Shown: positions 33,873-41,959 of the stretch, one piece after another | Numbering within the stretch: position 1 is the first letter of the stretch | Layout of the letters: every line of letters begins with the position of its first letter | From: Streptomyces lienomycini | GTDB taxonomy: Bacteria; Actinomycetota; Actinomycetes; Streptomycetales; Streptomycetaceae | Reading direction: 5' to 3' | Length of the DNA stretch: 64,000 nucleotides | Assembly: GCF_027947595.1 (NCBI RefSeq) | Contig: NZ_CP116257.1 | Location: 2,604,001 to 2,668,000, forward strand | Notes under the pieces: generated by a model | Seen by the model: the letters and a program-made list of their open reading frames with translations, nothing else | Database searches by the model: none | What the model was told of the DNA's origin: nothing | Position numbers and translations under genes: made by a program

Positions 33873-35216
33873 TTGAGCACCGTTTGTACCCCCGTCGAAA
33901 AGGAGATTCCCCTGGCCGGCTACATCGAAGACCGCTGGATCAAGAAGAAGAAGGACCCGGTCACCGGGAAACGAGAGCGAACCGCCCGCTACGGCAAGGG
34001 CAAGCGATACAAGGCCGCTGGCATACCCGGAGTCCGAGACCGATCCTTTGACACCTTGGAGGACGCCAAGGCGTGGCTCCGGCGATCAAGTACCGACCAG
34101 GAGCGCGGCGAGTTCGTCGATCCACGGGACGGCTCCCTAACCGTCGCTGAGTACGTCGAGCGGTACTGGATGCCGGGTGTGCGTGGTGAGGCCAAGACGC
34201 GCAAGGGCATCGATGAGCGGATTCGGCTACACGTGATACCACACCTGGGCGATGTATCGCTGAACGAGGTGTCTGCGGCCGAGCTTCGTGCCTACATAGT
34301 CAGGCTCGAATCCTCGTGCTCGCCGCAGTACGCCCGCAGCATCCTCTCGACGCTGTCGAGCGTCCTGGAGACAGCGGTTGATGACAAGCGTCTTGCTCGG
34401 AACCCGATGAGGTCCAAGTCGGTCCGATGGCCGAAACTGCCTGATGAGCGTCGTGAGGCGTGGCCTGAGGCGCTGGCACGGAGCGTGCGTGATGAGATCA
34501 GCCAGAGGCACCGTATAGCGGTAATTCTTGGGCTTGGGTGCGGTCTGCGTCAGGGGGAAGTGTTTGGCCTGAGCATGGAGGACGTGGACCACGCGCGCGG
34601 AGTCCTCCACGTCCGACGTCAGGTGCAAATAGTCAATGGCCGGAAGTACTTTACCCTTCCAAAGGGTGGCAAAACCCGCGTTGCGGACATGCCACGTTCC
34701 GTGGCCGACGAGTTGGTGAAGCATGCCAGGGCATACCCCGGTGACAAGGTCGAGCTTCCCTGGGGCGGTCCTGAATCGGACAGGGAGCGGAAGAAGTTCG
34801 GCCTCGTACTGACAACGAAGTACGGGAACGCGATCGCAGCCAACACGTGGAACACCGAGATCTGGAAGCCTGCCCTGGCCAGGGCAGGTGTCATCCCTCC
34901 GCGTGTCAAGGGGGCGAAACCTTGGCAGTGGCAAGCGGCGCCGAAGGACGGGTTCCATGTGTTGAGGCACACGTACGCATCCCTCGTGCTGGAGGCAGGA
35001 GAGTCGGTCGTCACCCTCGCCAAGTGGTTGGGGCATTCATCGCCGACCATCACGCTCGATCACTACGCGCACTTCATGCCGGAGGCGGGGAAGAAGGGGC
35101 GCAGGGCAATCGATAGCCTGCTGGGGGAGCGGGCGGAGGAGAGTTCCGGCCCAAACTCCCCAGATTCTCCCCCAGGCCCGATCCTGAGTGGAGATGCGAC
35201 CGTCCGACGCGCGTAA
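33873..35216 (+). CDS. int: Site-specific tyrosine integrase
   Basis: The open frame is 447 codons from a TTG at 33873. Homologues as I recall them begin AGYIEDRW. That point lies at a CTG (33912) with AAAAGGAG just upstream, so the true start may be this non-standard codon. Catalytic residues are Arg in GLGCGLRQGEVF, HxxR in HVLRHTYAS, His in WLGHSSP and Tyr in TITLDHYAH. The N-terminal Arm-binding and core-binding domains are present. It lies 20 bp before chromosomal-type genes, so the element's attachment site is probably at or just past its 3' end. Confidence 0.85.
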   Translation: MSTVCTPVEKEIPLAGYIEDRWIKKKKDPVTGKRERTARYGKGKRYKAAGIPGVRDRSFDTLEDAKAWLRRSSTDQERGEFVDPRDGSLTVAEYVERYWMPGVRGEAKTRKGIDERIRLHVIPHLGDVSLNEVSAAELRAYIVRLESSCSPQYARSILSTLSSVLETAVDDKRLARNPMRSKSVRWPKLPDERREAWPEALARSVRDEISQRHRIAVILGLGCGLRQGEVFGLSMEDVDHARGVLHVRRQVQIVNGRKYFTLPKGGKTRVADMPRSVADELVKHARAYPGDKVELPWGGPESDRERKKFGLVLTTKYGNAIAANTWNTEIWKPALARAGVIPPRVKGAKPWQWQAAPKDGFHVLRHTYASLVLEAGESVVTLAKWLGHSSPTITLDHYAHFMPEAGKKGRRAIDSLLGERAEESSGPNSPDSPPGPILSGDATVRRA

Positions 35217-35236
35217 ACAGCGAGGTGAGAGCCCGT

Positions 35237-37072
35237 ATGTTCACCACCCGCCCCACCCTCCAGGGCACCTTCGGCATGGTGGCCTCCACCCACTGGCTGG
35301 CCTCGCAGTCGGCCATGGCCGTGCTGGAGGACGGGGGCAACGCCTACGACGCCGCCGTGGCCGGGGCCTTCGTGCTGCACGTCGTCGAGCCGCACCTCAA
35401 CGGGCCCGCCGGAGAGGCCCCGATCCTGCTCGCGCCGGCGGACGGAGAGGTGCGGGTGCTCTGCGGGCAGGGCGTGGCGCCGGCCGGGGCGACGGTCGCG
35501 CACTACAAGGGGCTCGGACTCGGCCTGGTTCCCGGTACCGGACCGCTCGCCGCCGCCGTCCCCGGAGCCGTCGACGCCTGGCTGCTCCTGCTGCGCGACC
35601 ACGGCACCAAGTCCCTGGCCGACGTGCTGAAGTACGCCATCGGCTACGCCGAGCACGGGCACCCGCCCGTGGAGCGCTTCACGGAGACCGTCGAGACCGT
35701 CCGGGAACTGTTCGAGACGGAGTGGAAGTCCTCCGCCGACGTCTACCTGCCGGGCGGCCGACCGCCCCGCCCCGGCGAGCTGTTTCGCAACCCCGCCCTC
35801 GCCGCGACCTGGAAGCGGCTGCTCGCCGAGGCCGCCGGCGCGGGCGACCGGGAGGCGCGGATCGACGCGGCGCGGGAGGTCTGGCGCGCGGGATTCGTCG
35901 CCGAGGCCCTCGTACGGCAGGCCGGGCGGCCCACCATGGACACCAGCGGTGAACGCCACACCGGCACCCTGACCGCCGCCGACCTGGCCGACTGGTCCGC
36001 CCACTACGAGGCCCCGGCGACGTACGACTGGAACGGCTGGACCCTGTGCAAGGCGGGCCCGTGGAGCCAGGGGCCCGTCCTGCTGCAGCAGTTGGCGCTG
36101 CTCCCGCCCGAACTGCCCGCCTACGGCTCCGCCGACTACGTCCACCTGCTGGTGGAGGGCTGCAAGCTCGCCATGGCCGACCGGGAGGCCTGGTACGGCG
36201 ACGCGGACGGCGCGGACCGGGTGCCGCTCGACGACCTGCTGTCGCCCGGGTACAACGCGGAGCGGCGGCAACGCGTCGGTGACAAGGCGTCCTTCGAACT
36301 GCGGCCCGGCGCCCCGGGCGGGCGCACCCCGCGGCTCAGCGCGCACGCGCTCGTCGCGGCCGTGGAGGGCGAGGGCCTCGACGCCCTGGGGGTGGGCGAG
36401 CCGACGGTCGCCAAGAGCCCGACGTCCCCGGTCCCGGGCGAGCCGGACGTCACCGCCGACGGGGGCACCCGAGGCGACACCTGCCACCTCGACATCGTGG
36501 ACCGCTGGGGCAACATGGTCTCGGCCACGCCCAGCGGCGGCTGGCTCCAGTCCAACCCGGTCGTGCCCGAACTGGGCTTCCCGCTCGGCACCCGCCTCCA
36601 GATGGCCTGGCTGGAGGAGGGCCTGCTTAACTCGCTCACGCCGGGCCGCCGCCCGCGCACCACGCTCACCCCGTCCGTCGCCCTGCGCGACGGGGTGCCG
36701 GTCATGGCCTTCGGCACCCCCGGCGGCGACCAGCAGGACCAGTGGCAGACGCACTTCTTCCTGGCGGTCGCGCTGCGCGCGCGGGTGCGCGGCGGTCTCG
36801 ACCTCCAGGGCGCGATCGACGCCCCGAACTGGCACAACGACAGCTTCCCCGGTTCCTTCTTCCCGCGCGGCATGCGGGCGGGAAGCGTCACCGTCGAGTC
36901 CCGCATGCCGGGCGAGGTCGTCGAGGAGCTGCGGCGCCGCGGACACGACGTGACCGTGGGAGAGGCGTGGTCGGAGGGCCGGCTGTGCGCCGTCGCGCGG
37001 GACCCGGCGACCGGGGTGCTGTCGGCGGCGGCGAACCCGCGCGGCATGCAGGGGTACGCGGTGGGCCGCTGA
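35237..37072 (+). CDS. Gamma-glutamyltransferase family protein
   Basis: This 611-aa Ntn-hydrolase cleaves or transfers gamma-glutamyl groups. The nucleophile is probably Thr415 in RGDTCHLDIVD, at the start of the small subunit after self-cleavage. Other family signatures are GGNAYDAAVAGAFVLHVVEP and FGTPGGDQQDQWQ. No clear signal peptide, so it may act in the cytoplasm. ATG 35237 has GAGGTGA upstream; a GTG at 35225 is less likely. Confidence 0.85.
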   Translation: MFTTRPTLQGTFGMVASTHWLASQSAMAVLEDGGNAYDAAVAGAFVLHVVEPHLNGPAGEAPILLAPADGEVRVLCGQGVAPAGATVAHYKGLGLGLVPGTGPLAAAVPGAVDAWLLLLRDHGTKSLADVLKYAIGYAEHGHPPVERFTETVETVRELFETEWKSSADVYLPGGRPPRPGELFRNPALAATWKRLLAEAAGAGDREARIDAAREVWRAGFVAEALVRQAGRPTMDTSGERHTGTLTAADLADWSAHYEAPATYDWNGWTLCKAGPWSQGPVLLQQLALLPPELPAYGSADYVHLLVEGCKLAMADREAWYGDADGADRVPLDDLLSPGYNAERRQRVGDKASFELRPGAPGGRTPRLSAHALVAAVEGEGLDALGVGEPTVAKSPTSPVPGEPDVTADGGTRGDTCHLDIVDRWGNMVSATPSGGWLQSNPVVPELGFPLGTRLQMAWLEEGLLNSLTPGRRPRTTLTPSVALRDGVPVMAFGTPGGDQQDQWQTHFFLAVALRARVRGGLDLQGAIDAPNWHNDSFPGSFFPRGMRAGSVTVESRMPGEVVEELRRRGHDVTVGEAWSEGRLCAVARDPATGVLSAAANPRGMQGYAVGR

Positions 37073-37169
37073 CCGGCCCGCACGCCCGTGCACCGGATGT
37101 TCGTGGCGATTCCGCCCGGAGTACACCACCCGGGTGGGGATTGTCAGTGGCGCGTGCTCTCATGGAGTC

Positions 37170-38015
37170 ATGATCGAGACCAACGAAACCATCGACGAGT
37201 TTCTCGCCCGGCACACCGACGACGTGGAGGAGGCCGTCCGCAAGGCGGCCGCGCAGGAGATCATGCCGCGTTGGCGCCGGCTCGCCGCCCACGAGGTCGA
37301 CCAGAAGGCCGGCCCGCACGACCTGGTGACGGACGCCGACCGCAAGGCCGAGCTGTACCTCACCGAGGTCCTGCCCGGCCTGCTGCCGGGCTCGGTGGTG
37401 GTCGGCGAGGAGGCCGTGCACGCGAACCCCGCGTCGTACGAGGCGATACGCGGCGAGGCACCGGTGTGGATCGTCGACCCGGTCGACGGGACACGGCAGT
37501 TCGTGCGCGGTGAATCGGGCTTCTGCACCCTGGTCGCGCTCGCCCACCACGGCGTCGTCCACGCCTCCTGGACCTACGCCCCCGCCGACGACCGGCTCGC
37601 CACGGCCGTGCGGGGCCGGGGCGCCTTCCTGGACGGTGGGCGGCTGTACGCCGGACCGCCCGAGCCCGGCCGCGACCTGCGGATCGCCACCTCCCACCCG
37701 GACTACACGACCGACGAGCAGAAGCGCGACCTGCTGGCCCTGCGCACCCCGGGCCTGGCCCCCCGCCCCTGCGGCTCGGCCGGCCTGGAGTACCTCGCGG
37801 TCGCCCTGGGCGAGTCCGACGCCACCGCCTTCTCCTGGGAAGCGGCGTGGGACCACGCGGCGGGGATTCTGCTGGTCGAGGAGGCGGGCGGCACCCACCT
37901 GACCCGCTCGGGCGAGCCCTTCCGCATCACGGGGGGCAACGACCTGCCCTTCACCGCCGCCCGCGACGCCGCCACGGCCCGCCGAGTGGTGGCACTGCTG
38001 TCGGGCGAGGCCTGA
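37170..38015 (+). CDS. Inositol monophosphatase family protein
   Basis: This 281-aa magnesium-dependent phosphatase has the metal-binding motifs GEEAVH, WIVDPVDGTRQFVRG and, near the C-terminus, WEAAWDHAAGILLVEEAGG. These match the GEE, DPxDGT and WDxAAG motifs of the family. Substrates may be inositol phosphate, histidinol phosphate or PAP. The sequence does not decide. ATG 37170 follows a GGAG with short spacing. Confidence 0.85.
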   Translation: MIETNETIDEFLARHTDDVEEAVRKAAAQEIMPRWRRLAAHEVDQKAGPHDLVTDADRKAELYLTEVLPGLLPGSVVVGEEAVHANPASYEAIRGEAPVWIVDPVDGTRQFVRGESGFCTLVALAHHGVVHASWTYAPADDRLATAVRGRGAFLDGGRLYAGPPEPGRDLRIATSHPDYTTDEQKRDLLALRTPGLAPRPCGSAGLEYLAVALGESDATAFSWEAAWDHAAGILLVEEAGGTHLTRSGEPFRITGGNDLPFTAARDAATARRVVALLSGEA

Positions 38016-38115
38016 TCTCCCCGGGGGCCGGCGGGTGCGCCCCGCGACGGCGCGCTGTCGGACCCCGGGCCTATCCTGATCCCGAGTGGCCATCGGCTGA
38101 CGAAGGGGTCCGAAG

Positions 38116-39534
38116 GTGCCGTCGATGCTCGATGCGGTCGTAGTGGGTGCGGGGCCGAACGGGCTGACCGCTGCCGTGGAGCTGGCCCGCCGCGGCTTCT
38201 CGGTCGCCGTGTTCGAGGCGCGGGGCACCGTGGGCGGCGGCGCGCGCACGGAGGAGCTGACCCTGCCGGGCTTCCGGCACGACCCGTGCTCGGCCGCGCA
38301 CCCGCTCGGCATCAATTCCCCGGCCTTCCGCGACCTCCCCCTGGAGCGGTACGGCCTTCAGTGGCTGCACCCCGCGCTGCCCATGGCGCACCCCTTCCTC
38401 GACGGCTCGGCCGCGGTGCTGTCCCGGTCGGTCGGCGAGACGGCCGCCTCCTTCGGAGCGCGCGACGCGGGGGCGTACCGCAGACTCGTCGAGCGTTTCC
38501 TGCCCAGGTGGGACACGCTGGCCCGCGACTTCATGTCCCTGCCGCTGACCGCGCTGCCCCGCGACCCGGTCACCCTCGCCCGTTTCGGACTGGTCGGGCT
38601 GCCCCCGTCGACGTGGCTGATGCGCCGCTTCCGCGACGACCGGGCCAAGACCCTCTTCGCCGGGCTCGTCGCGCACGTCATGGCCCCGCTCGGCGGCCTC
38701 GCCACCGGCGCCATAGGCCTGGTCTTCGCCCTCGCCGCGCACGCCCGCGGCTGGCCCGTGGCCCGCGGCGGCTCCCAGTCCATCTCCGACGCCCTCACCG
38801 CCTACCTGAAGGACCTCGGCGGCACGGTCCACACCGACTACGAGGTCAAACGCCTCGACGACCTGCCGCCCGCCCGGGCGTACGTCTTCGACACCTCGCC
38901 CACCGCCCTGGCCCGCATCGCGGGCCTCGGCAACCACTACGCGAACTACCGCTACGGCCCCGGCGTCTTCAAGATCGACTACGCGCTGGACGGCCCCGTC
39001 CCGTGGACGGCCGAGGAGCCCCGCAGCGCGGGCACCGTACAGATCGGCGCCGACAGCGCGGAGATCGGCGCCGCCCTGGACGCCGCCTCCGGCACCGACC
39101 GCGCGCCCGAGCGGCCGTTCCTCATCACCGTGCAGCCCGGCGTCGCCGACCCCACCCGGGCCCCGGCCGGCCGGCACGTCTTCTGGGCCTACGGCCACGT
39201 CCCCAACGGCTGGACCGGCGACCTCACGGACGCCGTCGAACGCCAACTGGAGCGCTTCGCGCCCGGCTTCCGCGACCGCGTCCTCGCCCGCGCCACCGCG
39301 GGCCCGCCCGAACTCGCCGCCCGCAACGCCAACTACGTCGGCGGCGACATCGCCTCCGGCGCGGTGTCCGGCCTCCAACTCCTGCTGCGCCCCAAGCTGT
39401 CCCTCTTCCCGTACTCGACGCCGCACCCGGCCGTCTTCATCTGCTCGTCGGCCACGCCGCCGGGCCCCGGTGTCCACGGCATGTCGGGCCACAACGCGGC
39501 GAAGGCCGTCTGGCGCAGACTCCGCCAGACCTGA
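38116..39534 (+). CDS. Phytoene-desaturase-like FAD/NAD(P) oxidoreductase
   Basis: This 472-aa protein has an N-terminal dinucleotide-binding motif, [20 protein letters not shown], followed by the family segment [16 protein letters not shown]. It ends with the conserved [20 protein letters not shown] motif of carotenoid-desaturase/isomerase relatives. No carotenoid genes are nearby, so the substrate is open. The start is GTG 38116, with an ATG at 38125 as alternative. Confidence 0.8.
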   Translation: MPSMLDAVVVGAGPNGLTAAVELARRGFSVAVFEARGTVGGGARTEELTLPGFRHDPCSAAHPLGINSPAFRDLPLERYGLQWLHPALPMAHPFLDGSAAVLSRSVGETAASFGARDAGAYRRLVERFLPRWDTLARDFMSLPLTALPRDPVTLARFGLVGLPPSTWLMRRFRDDRAKTLFAGLVAHVMAPLGGLATGAIGLVFALAAHARGWPVARGGSQSISDALTAYLKDLGGTVHTDYEVKRLDDLPPARAYVFDTSPTALARIAGLGNHYANYRYGPGVFKIDYALDGPVPWTAEEPRSAGTVQIGADSAEIGAALDAASGTDRAPERPFLITVQPGVADPTRAPAGRHVFWAYGHVPNGWTGDLTDAVERQLERFAPGFRDRVLARATAGPPELAARNANYVGGDIASGAVSGLQLLLRPKLSLFPYSTPHPAVFICSSATPPGPGVHGMSGHNAAKAVWRRLRQT

Positions 39535-39538
39535 CCCC

Positions 39539-39895
39539 CCGAACCGGACCTGCCCCCGAGCCGGACCTGCCCCCGCCCGGGTCCGGACCGTGAACCGGCT
39601 CCGACCCGGGCCCGACCGCGAACCGGGCCCGACCGCGAACCGGACCAGACCCCACTCCGGACGCGACCCGACCCCGTACCGGATCTGTCCCCGACGCGAA
39701 CCTGGCCCCGACGCGAACCTGGCCCCGGACCGGACGTGGCCTCGGACCGGACGTGGCCTCGAACCGGTTCCGACCTCGAACCGGACCGACCCCGAACCAG
39801 ACCCGGCCCGGACCGGGCTTCAACCGAACCGGACCTGGCCCCGACCCGGACTGACCCGACCCACCCCACCCCCGACCGAGCCATACCGAGCCGAA
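39539..39895. repeat. 17-bp minisatellite, about 15-21 degenerate units
   Basis: The sequence has a clear 17-bp period with a consensus near CGAACCGGACCTGGCCC. Exact neighbouring copies include 39607-39623 with 39624-39640, 39692-39708 with 39709-39725, and 39726-39742 with 39743-39759. About 15 units stay in phase to about 39793, and the rest are decayed. It fills the whole gap between the oxidoreductase stop and the macro-domain gene's ribosome site. A 17-bp period breaks reading frame, so it is not coding. Confidence 0.85.
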
Positions 39896-39907
39896 CGAGG
39901 ACCGTCC

Positions 39908-40417
39908 ATGCCCACCCTCACCCTCGTCCAGGGCGACATCACCCGTGAGAGCGTCGACGCGATCGTCAACGCGGCCAACTCCTCCCTCCTCGGCGGAGGC
40001 GGCGTCGACGGGGCCATCCACCGGCGCGGCGGCCCCGCCATCCTCGCGGCCTGCCGCGAACTGCGCGCGGGGCACCTCGGCAAGGGCCTCCCCACCGGCC
40101 GAGCCGTCGCCACCACCGCGGGCGACCTGGACGCACGCTGGGTGATCCACACGGTCGGCCCGGTGCACAGCACCACCGAGGACCGCTCCGACCTCCTCGC
40201 CTCCTGCTACCGCGCATCCCTCCGCGTCGCCGACGAGCTGGGCGCCCGCACGGTCGCCTTCCCGGCGATCTCCACCGGCGTCTACCACTGGCCGCTGGAC
40301 GACGCGGCCCGCATCGCCGTGGAGACCGTGCGGACCACCGACACCTCGGTCACGGAGGCCCGCTTCGTCCTCTTCGACGACCGGGCGTACGCGGCGTTCG
40401 CGCAGCGGGTGGGCTGA
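39908..40417 (+). CDS. Macro-domain O-acetyl-ADP-ribose deacetylase
   Basis: This 169-aa single macro domain of the MacroD/YmdB type hydrolyses O-acetyl-ADP-ribose or ADP-ribose esters. The motifs are LVQGDITRESVDAIVNAANS, GGGGVDGAIHRRGG and FPAISTGVYHWP, which line the ADP-ribose pocket. ATG 39908 has GAGGA upstream. The frame is open further upstream, but only through the 17-bp repeats. A sirtuin remnant, the usual source of O-acetyl-ADP-ribose, lies at 54872. Confidence 0.92.
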   Translation: MPTLTLVQGDITRESVDAIVNAANSSLLGGGGVDGAIHRRGGPAILAACRELRAGHLGKGLPTGRAVATTAGDLDARWVIHTVGPVHSTTEDRSDLLASCYRASLRVADELGARTVAFPAISTGVYHWPLDDAARIAVETVRTTDTSVTEARFVLFDDRAYAAFAQRVG

Positions 40418-40436
40418 CCGCGGCGCGGCACACGCC

Positions 40437-41624
40437 TCACCGCAGCGGGCGGGTCCCGGTCTCCGGTGCCTGGACCACCGTCCACCGCCCCCACCCCGCG
40501 ACGGCCAGCGCCACGGCCACCAGGCCCCCGCTCACCCACAGCGGACCCAGCTCACCGGCCGCCGTGCCGAGGGTCGTCGCGGCGAGCAGGGGGCCCGCGG
40601 CGGCGCCGGTGTTGAGGGCCGCGGTCGCGTAGGAACCGGCCATGGTGGGGGCGCCCGACGCCGCGTAGAGGACCCGGGTGATCAGGGTGGCGCCCACGGC
40701 GAAGGACAGCGCGCCCTGCGTGAACACCAGGGTGAGGAGCGCGACGGGGCTGTGGGCCAGGAGGGCCAGGGACGGCCAGCCGAGGAGCAGCAGCGGGCCG
40801 GTGACCGCGAGGACCGCCCCGGGGCGCCGGTCGGACAGCCGGCCCGCGACGGTGACGCCGGCGAAGGACCCGGCGCCGAAGAGGACCAGGGCGACGGAGA
40901 TCCACAACTCGTCCAGCGCGGCGGTGCCGGTGACGACGGGCGCGAGGAAGGTGAAGCTCGCGAAGGTCGCCGCGTTGACCAGGGCGCCGAGCAGCATGAC
41001 CCGCAGCAGTCGCGGATCGCGGAGGCGGGCCAGTTCCGTGCGCAGCGCAGGAGCGTCGGTCGCGTCCAGCCGTGCGGGGCGCGCGGGGACACCGGTGAGG
41101 ATGCCGAGGGCCGCCGGCACGCAGAGGGCGGCGACCGCCCAGAACGTGGCCCGCCAGTCGAGCGCCGTGCCGAGCAGCGCGCCGCCGGGGACACCGGCGA
41201 CGGTGGCGACCGTGGTGCCCGCGAGCAGGACGGAGAGCGCGCGGCCCTTGCGGTCAGCCGGGACGAGCGCGGCCGCCGTCGTCAGGGCCACGGCGAGGAA
41301 ACCGGCGTTGGCCAGGGCCGCGACCACCCGGGTCGCGAACAGGAGGGCGAAGTCGGAGACGACGGCGCCCGCCGCGTGGGCGGTCAGGAAGACCAGGACG
41401 CAGCCCAGCAGGCTGGACCGGCCGGGACGGTGACGGGCGAGCGCCGCCATGAGCGGGGCCCCGACGACCATGCCGACGGCGAAGGCCGAGGTGAGCGTGC
41501 CCGCCGTCGCGACGGTGACGTCGAGATCCGCGGCGATGTCCGGCACCAGGCCGGCCAGCATGAACTCGGAGGTGCCCATGGCGAAGACCGCCAGGGCGAG
41601 CAGGTAGAGGGGGAGGGGCAGCAT
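40437..41624 (-). CDS. MFS drug exporter, Cmx/CmrA chloramphenicol-efflux type
   Basis: This 395-aa protein has 12 predicted membrane helices. The N-terminus LLALAVFAMGTSEFMLAGLV, with AGTLTSAFAVGMVVGAPLMA, closely matches the actinomycete chloramphenicol exporters Cml/Cmx. The motif-A loop is ARHRPGRS-like. It runs opposite to the nickel operon. A 21-codon upstream ORF with an internal hairpin lies 114 bp before its start and may control it. The actual drug range cannot be read from sequence. Confidence 0.85.
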   Translation of the reverse strand: MLPLPLYLLALAVFAMGTSEFMLAGLVPDIAADLDVTVATAGTLTSAFAVGMVVGAPLMAALARHRPGRSSLLGCVLVFLTAHAAGAVVSDFALLFATRVVAALANAGFLAVALTTAAALVPADRKGRALSVLLAGTTVATVAGVPGGALLGTALDWRATFWAVAALCVPAALGILTGVPARPARLDATDAPALRTELARLRDPRLLRVMLLGALVNAATFASFTFLAPVVTGTAALDELWISVALVLFGAGSFAGVTVAGRLSDRRPGAVLAVTGPLLLLGWPSLALLAHSPVALLTLVFTQGALSFAVGATLITRVLYAASGAPTMAGSYATAALNTGAAAGPLLAATTLGTAAGELGPLWVSGGLVAVALAVAGWGRWTVVQAPETGTRPLR

Positions 41625-41738
41625 CGAGTCGGCTCCGGGGCGAGAGGGGGTACGAGGGGCATCTCGTCACCGCCGCCGCCCCGGGAGGGTACGCCTGTCG
41701 GACCGCTCGGACGCGGTACGACGACAGGGGTTACGGGC

Positions 41739-41804
41739 TCAGTGGTTCAGGGGGCTGACGGCGTGACCGAAAGCCCCCACCTTGTCCGACACAGGACTCG
41801 ACAT
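41739..41804 (-). promoter_or_regulatory. Possible leader peptide ORF with hairpin upstream of the MFS gene
   Basis: ATG 41804 to TGA 41739 encodes 21 residues, SSPVSDKVGAFGHAVSPLNH after Met. Within it GGGGGCT (41750-41756) and AGCCCCC (41772-41778) form a 7-bp stem. Antibiotic-inducible efflux genes of the cml type are known to use leader-peptide attenuation. The ribosome site here is weak, so this is tentative. Confidence 0.35.
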
Positions 41805-41909
41805 GAGCCGCACGCTACCCCACCGGCACCGGCCGGGGCATCCGGATTTCGCCGACGCATGCTCCCCGACCTGGTCCGACGTCTGACCGAACACCAGCTT
41901 GACGCACTA

Positions 41910-41926
41910 CTGCAACTGATGTGCAA
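41910..41926. promoter_or_regulatory. Nur-like box upstream of nikA
   Basis: CTGCAA-CTGAT-GTGCAA fits the Streptomyces Nur consensus tTGCaa-N5-ttGCAA, with the core TGCAA repeated 11 bp apart. It lies 34 bp before the nikA start. Nur is the nickel-responsive Fur-family repressor known to control nikABCDE in S. coelicolor. Confidence 0.65.
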
Positions 41927-41959
41927 TAACCTCGCATCGACAACAAGCGTGGGGGAGAC

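Noticed and set aside
35063..37129. 688-codon minus-strand frame opposite gamma-glutamyltransferase
   Set aside because: No recognisable domain and strong composition bias. The plus strand has the family signatures and a ribosome site.
39539..39895. CRISPR array
   Set aside because: The 17-bp units are directly adjacent without unique spacers and are degenerate, and no cas genes are near.
39470..39907. N-terminal extension of the macro-domain protein through the repeats
   Set aside because: The extension is made only of the 17-bp repeats, and a good ribosome site precedes ATG 39908.
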